This document shows positions 22,396-30,992 of a stretch of DNA of 38,167 bases, piece by piece. A program made the translations under genes and the position numbers. Below the pieces are notes generated by a model. The model was given only the letters and a program-made list of their open reading frames with translations. It was not told the origin of the DNA and did no database searches. Numbering within the stretch: the stretch's first letter is position 1; each line of letters opens with the position of its first letter. The stretch comes from Phycisphaerae bacterium (GTDB lineage Bacteria; Planctomycetota; Phycisphaerae; UBA1845; UTPLA1): positions 1-38,167 of the forward strand of contig JAUVGW010000007.1 of the NCBI GenBank assembly GCA_030593565.1. Reading direction: 5' to 3'.

Positions 22396-23967
22396 ATGGA
22401 TGCGCTACAGGCCACAGCAGATTACCATAAGTTCTGTCCGGGTGAGGAAAGCGTCAAGATATCCAACGCGATCTGTCGTGGACGACGTCGCAGTCATCAC
22501 CCCAGTTGTAACGGCTGCAAGTTCAACGATGACGAGAAAGGCCGCGATCAGACCCAAACCGCGGATAAAACCGACGACGTTTCACCCGTCGAATCGCTCT
22601 TTCGGTCAAACGAAATCCGGGGCACCGTTCCTTCGCCGCTTTCGCACGACGCCGCCTGGCGAATCGGTCATGCAACCGCTCAGTACCTCCGGGGGCGACT
22701 CCGGGGTTATGACCGCGCCGACCCCAATGCCCGCAACATCATCGTCGGGCGCGACACGCGTTCACATAGCGAGGATCTCCAAGACGCCCTCGTCGAGGGC
22801 ATCCGTTCGTCCAGCCTTGACGTCATCGACATCGGTCCTGTCGACACGCCCCAGTTGTACTTCGCCGTCAACAACACGAACGCATGCGGCGGAATACAGG
22901 TCACCGCCGGCGACATGCCGCCTGACCACAACGGCTTTCTGATTTGCGGCGCGAAGGCCGCCCCGGTCACCACCGAGACGGGCCTTGTCAGCATACGTGA
23001 CATCGCCACTCGCGTGCCCCGCCACAACACCGGCAGTCAGTCCCGCCTGTCGGAAAAAGACTTCTCGGCAGCCTATGCCGAATTCGTCAGACCGTTTCTG
23101 CACCGCCGTTCACATCGGGCCGAGCGCGTGACTGTCGTGTGCGATGCCGCCAACGGAACGGCGGGGGCCTCGTTGTCCGCCATCTTCAAGGGCGCGAGGA
23201 AGCTGACCGTCGTTCCCATGGGTTTCGAGCATGATGGGCGTTTCAACCACGTCCCAAATCCGTTTGATCCGAAGAACACCCGCGAACTGCGGAAGCTCAC
23301 GAAACAACACAAGGCCGACATTGCCGTTTCCTTCAACGGAGACGCCACAAGCTGTATCTTTCTTGACGACAGGGGACTGACCGTTCGATCCGACCTTATC
23401 GCCACGCTGCTCGCCCGCATGTTCATCGAACGTTCTCCGGGCGCGGCCGTCGTTTTGGATGTCCGCTCCACGCGGGCCGCTGTCGAGGAAATCGAACGGG
23501 CCGGTGGTGTTGCCATCCTGACGCGCGTGGGACCTTCGTTCGTCAAGAAGGCAATGGCCGAACGGAACGCGGTCTTCGGCGCCGATCTTCACGGCCGTTT
23601 CTACTTTCGGGACAACTTCTATTGCGAGTCCGCCATCCTGGCGCTTGTGCACGTCCTGAACCTCATCACCGATACCGATCACCGGCTCAGTGAACTCGTT
23701 CGGTCCGTCAGCCGCTATCGCTCCACCGGCGAACTTCGATTCCACCGCCCGGACCCCGATCATGCACTCCGCGAGATCCGCGCCGCCCACGCCGATGCCC
23801 ACATTGATATGCTTGACGGGATCACGGTCACGTACCCCGATTGGTCGTTCAACGTCCGCCCCGCGGAAGCCGGCTCCTACCTTTACGCCATGGTCGAGGC
23901 GAGAACACGAAAAACCGCCGACGAATACCTGGCTCGGCTCGAGCCCCTCCTAGGCGAACGGGCCTGA
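22396..23967 (+). CDS. Phosphohexomutase-family protein with degenerate active site
   Basis: The fold is that of alpha-D-phosphohexomutases (phosphomannomutase/phosphoglucomutase): 'FRSNEIRGTVPSPLS', 'NIIVGRDTRSHSEDLQDALVEGI', 'VIDIGPVDTPQLYFAV', 'VTVVCDAANGTAG', 'HDGRFNHVPNPFDPKNTREL', and a C-terminal domain ending 'YLYAMVEA'. Length and domain order are normal. All four catalytic loops are changed: the phosphoserine loop TASHNP is TAGDMP (170-175), the metal loop DGDxDR is NGDATS (314-319), the sugar loop GGEMSGH is 'GADLHGR' (395-401) and the phosphate loop RPSxTEP is 'RPAEAGS' (488-494). It is therefore probably a non-catalytic homologue. The N-terminal 60 residues are atypical and Cys/His/Arg-containing. 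No alternative in-frame start is available near the fold. Confidence 0.85.
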   Translation: MDALQATADYHKFCPGEESVKISNAICRGRRRSHHPSCNGCKFNDDEKGRDQTQTADKTDDVSPVESLFRSNEIRGTVPSPLSHDAAWRIGHATAQYLRGRLRGYDRADPNARNIIVGRDTRSHSEDLQDALVEGIRSSSLDVIDIGPVDTPQLYFAVNNTNACGGIQVTAGDMPPDHNGFLICGAKAAPVTTETGLVSIRDIATRVPRHNTGSQSRLSEKDFSAAYAEFVRPFLHRRSHRAERVTVVCDAANGTAGASLSAIFKGARKLTVVPMGFEHDGRFNHVPNPFDPKNTRELRKLTKQHKADIAVSFNGDATSCIFLDDRGLTVRSDLIATLLARMFIERSPGAAVVLDVRSTRAAVEEIERAGGVAILTRVGPSFVKKAMAERNAVFGADLHGRFYFRDNFYCESAILALVHVLNLITDTDHRLSELVRSVSRYRSTGELRFHRPDPDHALREIRAAHADAHIDMLDGITVTYPDWSFNVRPAEAGSYLYAMVEARTRKTADEYLARLEPLLGERA

Positions 23968-24076
23968 TCCTCGGTCACCAGCGAGCCGGGCCGTCCCCGG
24001 CCCGGTCCCCTGGTCCCTTGGTCTTTGGTCGCGGCCGAAGGCCGCGCAGCGATACTCGCGAGACGATTTCAACGGG
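23968..24076. repeat. GAGCCGGGCC repeat and GCGGCC hairpin
   Basis: GAGCCGGGCC near 23982 begins a repeat that continues with CCCCGGCCCGG. A separate hairpin GCGGCC-GAA-GGCCGC lies at 24031-24045; its reverse complement occurs at 30666-30680. Confidence 0.6.
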
Positions 24077-24931
24077 ATGCATTCATTGGACGCGCCGCCC
24101 ATCTTCATCATCGGCCCGCCGCGGACGGGAACGACGCTGCTGGCGTATCGGCTTGCAGCCGGCGGCGACATCCTCGCCCTGAGCGAGTCCTTTCAGATGC
24201 GGGCGATGCTGCCCGACTGGCGGGTGCAGCGGATATTCTCCTGGTATCAGCGCCGCTTTCGCCATCGTGTTCCATGGCCGCGGCGATGCACGCCGGAGCA
24301 GCACCTCGACTGGATGCGGCAAGTGGCGACGGTCAACGATTTCGACTTCGTCATCATCAAGGAGGTGTTCCACGACATCGGCCTGAAGCCGCCGTGGTGC
24401 AACTTCGAGCTGCTCGACCGGATGACATCGGGCGACGCGCAGGTCGTTGCGATTGTGCGGCATCCGTGCGATAGCGCCGCTTCGACGATCTGGTTGTTTC
24501 GGCTGCTGCTGTTCGGGATGGTGGGTCGGCTGGCCCGGTGGCGATGGCCGACCGCGCCGCGATTCGAGAATGATGACGAGATCGTCCAATGGAGCGCGGC
24601 GAACTGGGCGCACTTCGCGGACTGGGCCCGCCGACGGCAACTGTATGTGATCCGTTACGAGGACCTCGCGAAGCAGCCCGAGGCGACGCTACGTCGCGTG
24701 TGCGATCACACAGGTCTGCCCTGGCACCCGCGAATGCTCACGCGCCGGAACAAACCACGCGCGTTCGGCGGCATCGGCGATCCCAAAACCCTTCTACACC
24801 CGTTCAGGCCAATCTCATCACGCCCCGTCGGACGCGGCAGACTCCTGACGCGCGAACAATGGGACACGGTCGAGGCCGCCTGCGGCCCCGCCGCGGCGGA
24901 GTATGGCTACGACTTCGATCGCCCCGATTGA
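24077..24931 (+). CDS. Sulfotransferase-family protein
   Basis: The 284-residue product carries the PAPS 5'-phosphosulfate loop 'IFIIGPPRTGTTLLAYRLA' near its start (about 9-27) and the 3'-phosphate motif 'AQVVAIVRHPCDSAAS' (about 121-136). Downstream come 'LYVIRYEDLAKQPEATLRRVCDHTGLPW', the usual closing of sulfotransfer_1/3 proteins, and 'WDTVEAACGPAAAEYGYDFDRP'. It should transfer sulfate from PAPS to a hydroxyl or amino acceptor; the acceptor is unknown, and glycans or lipids are typical in this family. No PAPS-synthesis gene lies nearby. It follows the phosphohexomutase homologue on the same strand by 109 bases, which hints at glycan modification. The ATG at 24077 lacks a spaced Shine-Dalgarno sequence. 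Confidence 0.85.
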   Translation: MHSLDAPPIFIIGPPRTGTTLLAYRLAAGGDILALSESFQMRAMLPDWRVQRIFSWYQRRFRHRVPWPRRCTPEQHLDWMRQVATVNDFDFVIIKEVFHDIGLKPPWCNFELLDRMTSGDAQVVAIVRHPCDSAASTIWLFRLLLFGMVGRLARWRWPTAPRFENDDEIVQWSAANWAHFADWARRRQLYVIRYEDLAKQPEATLRRVCDHTGLPWHPRMLTRRNKPRAFGGIGDPKTLLHPFRPISSRPVGRGRLLTREQWDTVEAACGPAAAEYGYDFDRPD

Positions 24932-24953
24932 AGGCACGGCGTGTGATGAAACG

Positions 24954-25616
24954 TCACCAACCTTTCCAGCTTATGTAGTTGGCAGCCATATGTGTGAGGG
25001 TGACGGGGATGATGCTGCCAGTCCATTGCCTGGCCAGTAGGATCCAGACACAGAAGATAAAGGTGTAAGTCAGTTGGAAACAGACGAAAGCGGCACCGAT
25101 CCCAAGGAAGTTTGGTATGTGCCACACACTGAAAAACGCCGCAGTGATCAACACGGCTTTGTCAAGCGGGATGCGGCGCACACACCGGCCAGGAAAAGCG
25201 GCGTTCGCCAACCCAAACAGATAGCCCATGAACAGGAGATCCTGAGCAAGCGGGGATATGAGCCAGGAGCCAACGCGATCCCCGGTGAATGGTCGCGAGG
25301 TGAATGGGCAGACGATTGCCGTAAGAACGATCGGAGGTACACAGACGGCAATAACCCGCCATACTTGTCCCTTCCACTTTCCCAACGTCAAGCCGGATCT
25401 TGATGCCGCCCCAAGGCATAGGAGGAGTGGCATGAGTCCAGACAAGGCATCATGGATGTTGCTGAAGGCGTCCGGTCCGAAGCGATCGTAAATGGCACGG
25501 CCTGGCAAGACCCACCACAGTAGCCAACTGGGAATGGCATGATGCGCCGCCGTCAATGCCAGGGCGAGCAGCAGCACTTCCCTTCTTGACAACTCGGTTG
25601 CACGCTGCATCTGCAT
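24954..25616 (-). CDS. CPBP-family membrane protein with altered motif 1
   Basis: Seven or so hydrophobic segments in 220 residues, with the CPBP (Abi, type II CAAX protease-like) pattern 'PLAQDLLFMGYLFGLANAAF' ... 'AVLITAAFFSVWHIPNF' ... 'IIPVTLTHMAANYISW'. Functional members have EExxxR, FxxxH and HxxxN; here the histidine and asparagine of the last two motifs remain, but motif 1 is AQDLLFMG, lacking the two glutamates and the arginine. It is therefore perhaps not a protease. Two ATGs six bases apart (25616, 25610) are preceded by GGAAG. G+C is near half in a hand-counted stretch (25021-25080), below its neighbours, which suggests transfer from another genome. It is convergent with the sulfotransferase gene. 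Confidence 0.75.
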   Translation of the reverse strand: MQMQRATELSRREVLLLALALTAAHHAIPSWLLWWVLPGRAIYDRFGPDAFSNIHDALSGLMPLLLCLGAASRSGLTLGKWKGQVWRVIAVCVPPIVLTAIVCPFTSRPFTGDRVGSWLISPLAQDLLFMGYLFGLANAAFPGRCVRRIPLDKAVLITAAFFSVWHIPNFLGIGAAFVCFQLTYTFIFCVWILLARQWTGSIIPVTLTHMAANYISWKGW

Positions 25617-25628
25617 GTCCGCTTCCCT

Positions 25629-25651
25629 GGGCGGGGCAGAATACCCCGCCC
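25629..25651 (-). terminator. Hairpin after the ppdK gene
   Basis: GGGCGGGG (25629-25636) and CCCCGCCC (25644-25651), a perfect 8-bp stem with a 7-base loop, 47 bases downstream of the ppdK stop codon. It lacks a T tract on the minus strand, so efficiency is uncertain. Confidence 0.45.
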
Positions 25652-25697
25652 TGTTTCACGGAGCGGTGTGTCGACCCGGTCGGCCGCCCCGGAGCGA

Positions 25698-28583
25698 CTA
25701 CCGCCGCATCTTCGCCATCGGCCTTTTTTTCGCGGTTGCCTTCTTCTTCGTAGCCTTGGACTTCTTGGCGACCGGTTTGCTCGGGTCCGGCTTGCGGGCG
25801 GCGGGCTTTGACTTTGCTGGCTTTGCTTTCTTCGTCGCCTTCGCGGCGGGCTTCATGACGACCGCCTGGGCCGCGGCGAGGCGGGCAATGGGGACGCGGT
25901 AGGGCGAACAACTGACGTAGTCCATTCCCAGTTCATGGCAGAAATAGACGGACTCCGGGTCGCCGCCGTGCTCGCCGCAGATGCCGATCTTCAGTTTCGG
26001 CTTTGTCTTTCGGGCGGACTGAACCGCCATGCGGACGAGCTTGCCGACGCCGGGAACGTCGATCGTCTGGAACGGATGCCCCTGAAAGATGGCCGCCTTG
26101 TTCTGATCAAGATAGGCCGGTAGGAACCGGCCCCCATCGTCACGAGACAAAGCCATGACCGTCTGTGTGAGGTCGTTGGTTCCGAAGCTGAAGAAGTCCG
26201 CCACGCCGGCCATGCTGTCGGCCGTCAAGGCCGCCCTCGGCGTTTCGATCATGGTGCCGACCAGATAGCTCAGCCGAATTCCCGCCTCCTTCAGGATTCC
26301 ATCCGCTACCTCGCGAACGCGATCCGACAGGATATCGAGTTCCTTCGCGTCGATGCAGAGCGGGATCATGATCTCGGGGGCCACCTTGACACCGCGCCGG
26401 CGGCACTCGACGGCCGCCTCGATGATCGCGCGCGTCTGCATCTCGAGAATCTCGGGGTAGGTGATCGCGAGGCGACACCCACGGTGGCCGAGCATGGGAT
26501 TGGTCTCGTGAAGCCGTTCCACACGGCTGTGGACGATCTTGAAATCGACGCCAAGGTGATCGGCGAGTTCTCGCTGCTTGTCTTCCGTGTGCGGCACGAA
26601 CTCGTGCAATGGCGGATCGACCAGCCGAACCGTGACCGGCCAGCCGGCCATGGCCTCGAAGATGCCGATGAAGTCCTGCCGCTGGAACGGCAACAGCGTA
26701 TCGAGTGCCTCGCGCCGCTCGTGTTCACTGTCCGCGAGGATCATCCTCTGAATCGCCCGCAGCCGTTCCTCGGTGTCGAAGAACATGTGCTCCGTCCGGC
26801 ACAACCCGATTCCCTGCGCGCCCATTTTCTGGGCGGTCGCGGCGTCGTGTGGGGAATCGGCATTAGTGCGGACCTTCAATCGCCGCCTGGCGTCACACCA
26901 TTTCATCAGCGTGTAGTATTCTTCCGGCAGGGTCGGCGTGACGAGGTCGATCGTGCCTTCGTAGATCGCGCCGTCCGAGCCGTCGAGTGTGATGTAATCG
27001 CCCTCCTGAAAGGTCCTCCCCTTGATCGACATCGACCTGCCCGCTTCGCTGACCCGCAAGGCCCTGCAACCGACGACGCAACACTTGCCCCAACCCCGGG
27101 CCACCACCGCCGCATGTGACGTCTTGCCGCCCGTCGCCGTCAGAACGCCTTGCGAGGCGTGCATGCCGCCAACGTCCTCGGGGCTTGTTTCCCTGCGCAC
27201 CAGGATCACTTTCAGCCCGTCCGCCGCCCAACTTTCGGCGGTCGGCGCATCGAAGACGATCTGGCCGCAGGCCGCACCGGGCACGGCGTTGATGCCGGTC
27301 CCCAGACGCCGGTCCATCAGCGATTCACGGTCTATCGACGAATCAATGATCGGGTAAAACAGCCGGTCGACATCGTCTCCGGTAATGCGCAGGATCGCCT
27401 CATCCTTGGTGATGATGGGCCGCGTGGAGGCGGCGGCATATCGCTTCGGCAGACAGCCCTTGCCCGACAGCCGTTTGGCCTCGGCCTTTGTGAGCAGCGG
27501 CTTCGTCGCATGGTCCACGGCGATCTTGAACGTCGCCCCCGGCGAGCGCTTGCCGGTCCGACATTGGAGCATGTACAGCTTGCCGCGCTCGACCGTGAAT
27601 TCGAGGTCCTGCATGTCCTTGTAGTGCATCTCGAGCATGACGCGCACGCCGCAGAGCTGGTCGTACACTTCGGGGTTCTTGTCCTTTAGTTCCACGAGCG
27701 GGATCGGCGTCCGGATGCCGGCCACTACGTCCTCGCCCTGGGCGTTCATGAGCAGGTCCCCGTAGAACACGTTTTCGCCGCTGCTCGGATCGCGCGTGAA
27801 GCAAACGCCCGTACCGCAGTCCTCGCCCATGTTCCCGAATACCATCTGTTGCACGTTTACGCCCGTACCCGGCAGGCCGTAGATCTTCTCCACCTCTCGA
27901 TACTTGACGGCCTTGTCCGCCATCCAGGATTCGAACACCGCGCTCACCGCCCCGACGAGTTGGTCCCACGGATCCTGGGGGAAATCCCCCCCGATCTCAT
28001 CGCGGAAAAACGCCTTGAAATCGTCGCACAGCTCGCGGAGGTGCGATTCAGTCAGATCGGTGTCGTTGAGCAGTCCGAGCCGCGCCTTCATCGACCCGAG
28101 TTTTTCCTCGAGGATGTCCTTCGACAGGCCCACGACCACGGTTGAATACATCTGTATAAATCGCCGGTATGAATCCCACGCGGATCGCGGGTTGCCGGTG
28201 CAGCGGGCCAGGCCCTCGACCGATCGGTCGTTCAGCCCCAGGTTCAGCACCGTCTCCATCATGCCGGGCATCGAAACGGCGCTCCCGGATCGCGTGGACA
28301 CGAGTAGCGGATCGTTCGGGTCGCCGAGCTTCTTCTTGCACGCCTTCTCCAACTTGGCGACGGCCTGCTTGACCTGCTTCGCAAGACCGGGCGGCCACTT
28401 CCGCCCGCGATCATAGAATTCCTTGCACGCCCGGGTCGTGATGGTGAAACCGGCCGGCACGGGCAGGCCGATGTTGGTCATTTCGGCCAGTCCCGCTCCC
28501 TTACCGCCTAGCAAGCTTTTCTGACGTCCCTGACCTTCCGCCTTGCCACTACTGAAGGAATAAACGAACTTCGTGGTAGTCAT
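25698..28583 (-). CDS. ppdK: Pyruvate, phosphate dikinase with basic C-terminal tail
   Basis: Reversibly makes phosphoenolpyruvate from pyruvate, ATP and phosphate. The 961 residues hold an ATP-grasp domain ('SLLGGKGAGLAEMTNIGLPVPAGFTI', 'STRSGSAVSMPGMMETVLNLGLND'), the swivelling domain with phospho-histidine in 'ATGGKTSHAAVVARGWGKCCV', and a TIM-barrel PEP/pyruvate domain ('GLCRTEHMFF', 'MLGHRGCRLAITYPEI', 'SFGTNDLTQTVMAL') ending 'KIGICGEHGGDPESVYFCHELGMDYVSCSPYRVPIARLAAAQA' with the catalytic cysteine. ATG 28583 follows GGGAG at 8 bases. The last 52 or so residues are an Ala/Lys/Pro-rich, histone-like extension ('KKAKPAKSKPAARKP') that the family does not normally have. The gene is monocistronic by appearance; no regulatory-protein gene is adjacent. 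Confidence 0.96.
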   Translation of the reverse strand: MTTTKFVYSFSSGKAEGQGRQKSLLGGKGAGLAEMTNIGLPVPAGFTITTRACKEFYDRGRKWPPGLAKQVKQAVAKLEKACKKKLGDPNDPLLVSTRSGSAVSMPGMMETVLNLGLNDRSVEGLARCTGNPRSAWDSYRRFIQMYSTVVVGLSKDILEEKLGSMKARLGLLNDTDLTESHLRELCDDFKAFFRDEIGGDFPQDPWDQLVGAVSAVFESWMADKAVKYREVEKIYGLPGTGVNVQQMVFGNMGEDCGTGVCFTRDPSSGENVFYGDLLMNAQGEDVVAGIRTPIPLVELKDKNPEVYDQLCGVRVMLEMHYKDMQDLEFTVERGKLYMLQCRTGKRSPGATFKIAVDHATKPLLTKAEAKRLSGKGCLPKRYAAASTRPIITKDEAILRITGDDVDRLFYPIIDSSIDRESLMDRRLGTGINAVPGAACGQIVFDAPTAESWAADGLKVILVRRETSPEDVGGMHASQGVLTATGGKTSHAAVVARGWGKCCVVGCRALRVSEAGRSMSIKGRTFQEGDYITLDGSDGAIYEGTIDLVTPTLPEEYYTLMKWCDARRRLKVRTNADSPHDAATAQKMGAQGIGLCRTEHMFFDTEERLRAIQRMILADSEHERREALDTLLPFQRQDFIGIFEAMAGWPVTVRLVDPPLHEFVPHTEDKQRELADHLGVDFKIVHSRVERLHETNPMLGHRGCRLAITYPEILEMQTRAIIEAAVECRRRGVKVAPEIMIPLCIDAKELDILSDRVREVADGILKEAGIRLSYLVGTMIETPRAALTADSMAGVADFFSFGTNDLTQTVMALSRDDGGRFLPAYLDQNKAAIFQGHPFQTIDVPGVGKLVRMAVQSARKTKPKLKIGICGEHGGDPESVYFCHELGMDYVSCSPYRVPIARLAAAQAVVMKPAAKATKKAKPAKSKPAARKPDPSKPVAKKSKATKKKATAKKRPMAKMRR

Positions 28584-28948
28584 GCACGCAACTCCCAATC
28601 TGCCGAGCTTATACCCAGATCAGCCCTGCCAATAACCGTTAATGTCGCAATATACGGGCGGTCATTGGGCCGTTCTTCTCGCCCGCCGACCGTTTCCGAG
28701 TCGCACCCCACCCGCGCGAAGACCTCAGACCTATCAGGAAAGGCTCTGTTTGGCAAGGTGCCGCTGGAAGATCATTCGTTGCCGGGTGTGCGTTCCCGAT
28801 TCAGCAACCCGCGACGCCAAACGTAGCGTCCCCCCCCACGCGGCCGCAATCAACCGATTCCGTCGTTTAGCCGCGACCCGCAGGGGAGCGCGTGGAAGGC
28901 GCCCTCCTCTGCGGATCGCGGCTAAACAGGACGTTGTCGCCGAAACTG
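28584..28948. repeat. Gene-free stretch with GTTTAGCCG palindromic element (28865-28927)
   Basis: The 63-base element starts GTTTAGCCGCGACCCGCAGG and ends TGCGGATCGCGGCTAAAC, inverted copies with few mismatches. Its ends match the GTTTAGC ends of the longer element at 11044-11199. The remainder holds the ppdK promoter region and no gene. Confidence 0.75.
28608..28613 (-). promoter_or_regulatory. Candidate -10 box upstream of ppdK
   Basis: TATAAG on the minus strand, 25 bases before the ppdK ATG; a weak GTTATT sits 17 bases further upstream. Tentative. Confidence 0.25.
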
Positions 28949-30652
28949 TCATGGACCCGGCCCGCCCGTGCGTTGTCGCACTGTCAGCAGGCGGTCGATA
29001 GGAATATCCCGCATGATCTGACCTTTTCCGTTCGGCCAGATGACCTCCAGACGGTCGATCTTACTGCATGCACCAAGTCCGAAATGGAGCCGGGCGTCGT
29101 GTTGTGACAGGTAGCTGCCGGCAGAAGCCCGGTGTCGGATCAGCATCCGACCGCCGAGCGTGATCTTGACGATCGCGCCGATGGCGTCCCGGTTGGGTGC
29201 ATGCCCGACGAGGCTCACCTGCAGCCAGTGCCGGCCGCGGCGGGGCGTGTCGTTTCGCAGGAGCGTCGGACGTGCGTTCAGGTTCGCGACGAGCAGGTCG
29301 ATGTCGCCATCGTTGTCGAAGTCGCCGCGCGCGACGCCGCGGCTGACGAACGCCGCGTCCGCCGTCACGTCTCGAGTGGTCGTCGGGCGACCGTCGCGCT
29401 GTGCCGAGGCGGCGGGCGCCGTCGTGACGTCCGTGAAGCCCCCGCGTCCATTGTTGATGAACAGTCCGTTCGGCTGTGCTTCGAGGAGACACGCACTGCC
29501 GTTGGCAATGTACAGATCGAGCCACGTATCAAGATCGAGGTCGGCCGTGGCAGCGCCCCAACTGTGGTAGTGAATCATATGGGCGGAGATGCCCGAACGC
29601 GTGGCGAGATCCTCGAACATGCCGTCGCCCATGTAGCGGTACAGGCAGCAGAGGTTCATGTCCGGCACGACGATATCGAAATGTCCGTCGCCGTCGTAGT
29701 CGGCGACTTCGACGGCCATCGCGGCGGTGGCGTCGCCAGTCTCTCCGTACGCGACGCCCGCGAGCAGGGCTTCATTCGCGAACGTCTCGTCTCCCTTGTT
29801 GCGGAACAGGAAGTTCTCCATGGCGTCGTTCGAGACGAAGACATCGACGAAGCCGTCATTGTCGTAGTCGATCGTGCCGACGCCCATGGCCCGACCGACG
29901 GGTTTGATCATGACCCCCGCCTCGCGTGTGACGTCGGTGAATGTGCCGTCCGGATTGCCGCGGAACAAGCGGTCCTGCTGGCCCTTGTAGGCCAACGGGC
30001 TTCGGACGCCGTCGGCGGTGTGCTTATCCTGAGGAGGCGGAACGTAGGTCAGGTAGTTGCCCACGTACAGATCGAGACGTCCGTCCTGATTGAAATCGAA
30101 GAAGACGGCACCGACGCTGAAGGCCGGGTCGTCGACGCCCGCGGCCTTTGCCACGTCGGTGAAAGTTCCGTCACCATTGTTACGGTACAGGCAATTGGGA
30201 CCGCGGTTGGTGACGTAGATGTCGGCGTCGCCGTCACCGTCGTAATCGGCGGCGACGACGGCCATGCCGTAGGCCGGTTTGGCGATGCCGGCCTTCTCCG
30301 TGACATCCTCGAATGTTCCGTCGCGACGGTTGCGGTACAGGCGGTCGGTGGCGGCGGCGAGTCGTTGTCTGGTCTTGGCGTCGAGCCCGGGATCGGACAG
30401 GCCCGGTTGCCAGCACCCGTTGACGAGGTAGATGTCGATCCACCCATCGCCATCGTAGTCCACAAACCCGCAGCCGACGCCGGTCGCCTCCACGATGTTG
30501 GACATCACGCCGTCACCGACGGTCTGGACGAAACGAATGCCGGCCGACGTCGTTACGTCGGTGAGGGAAACCGGCGGGGCGGTCTTCGGTCCGGCGACCG
30601 CGAACGACGCGAGCATGGCTGTGATCGTGAAGATGTGCGACCAAGCGAACAT
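28949..30652 (-). CDS. CRTAC1-like secreted protein with FG-GAP repeats and ASPIC/UnbV domain
   Basis: A short signal-like N-terminus ('IFTITAMLASFAVAG') is followed by 'VSLTDVTTSAGIRFVQTVGDG' and about seven FG-GAP/VCBS repeats, each with a calcium-type loop such as 'DYDGDGWIDIYLVNG', 'DYDGDGDADIYVTNRG', 'DFNQDGRLDLYVGNY' and 'DFDNDGDIDLLVANL'. The C-terminus (about 455-565) is the ASPIC/UnbV domain: 'RHWLQVSLVGHAPNRDAIGAIVKITLGGRMLIRHRASAGSYLSQ' and 'RLEVIWPNGKGQIMRDIPID'. These are extracellular calcium-binding propellers of unknown substrate. ATG 30652 is used; the TTG at 30682 lies inside a hairpin and is unlikely. Confidence 0.88.
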   Translation of the reverse strand: MFAWSHIFTITAMLASFAVAGPKTAPPVSLTDVTTSAGIRFVQTVGDGVMSNIVEATGVGCGFVDYDGDGWIDIYLVNGCWQPGLSDPGLDAKTRQRLAAATDRLYRNRRDGTFEDVTEKAGIAKPAYGMAVVAADYDGDGDADIYVTNRGPNCLYRNNGDGTFTDVAKAAGVDDPAFSVGAVFFDFNQDGRLDLYVGNYLTYVPPPQDKHTADGVRSPLAYKGQQDRLFRGNPDGTFTDVTREAGVMIKPVGRAMGVGTIDYDNDGFVDVFVSNDAMENFLFRNKGDETFANEALLAGVAYGETGDATAAMAVEVADYDGDGHFDIVVPDMNLCCLYRYMGDGMFEDLATRSGISAHMIHYHSWGAATADLDLDTWLDLYIANGSACLLEAQPNGLFINNGRGGFTDVTTAPAASAQRDGRPTTTRDVTADAAFVSRGVARGDFDNDGDIDLLVANLNARPTLLRNDTPRRGRHWLQVSLVGHAPNRDAIGAIVKITLGGRMLIRHRASAGSYLSQHDARLHFGLGACSKIDRLEVIWPNGKGQIMRDIPIDRLLTVRQRTGGPGP

Positions 30653-30992
30653 GTGGGTATCCAATGCGGCCTTCGGCCGCAAGTAAAGGGTTTAGGGTCT
30701 AGGGTTCAGGGTCTAGGGTTTTCAGTCCGTACCATTGACCCTGAACCCTAGACCCTAACCCCTTCAATTTTGCCGTCGGTTTTCGACGTGTCGGCGTTTT
30801 GACGTTTTGACGTTTCGACGTTTCGATGTTTCGTCCTCGGCTTTCTCCGTACCGCCAATCCTCGATTCCCAATCGTCAATCGTCAATCTTCAATCTTCAG
30901 TCGCCACCCTCCCCGCACGGCAATCGACCTTTACAAGAACCCGGCCCTGCGGTATGTAAGCGATGGTTGCACCACCGGAGGCGCAAACTGAC
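30653..30992. repeat. Composite of four short tandem-repeat families
   Basis: In order: hairpin GCGGCCTTCGGCCGC (30666-30680); a telomere-like inverted pair, TAGGGTCTAGGGTTCAGGGT near 30691 and ACCCTGAACCCTAGACCCTA near 30737; GTTTTGAC/GTTTCGAC 8-base units (about 30795-30832); and AATCGTC/AATCTTC 7-base units (about 30867-30902). No gene is seen, and the maf Shine-Dalgarno sequence is at the right end. Confidence 0.8.

Noticed and set aside
29132-30751. 539-codon plus-strand frame opposite the CRTAC1 gene
   Set aside because: Antisense mirror of the calcium-loop repeats (runs of Val/Asp/Glu), not a real protein.
30690-30760. Telomere repeat or chromosome end
   Set aside because: The TAGGGTC motif is only a few units long, inverted, and embedded between ordinary genes.
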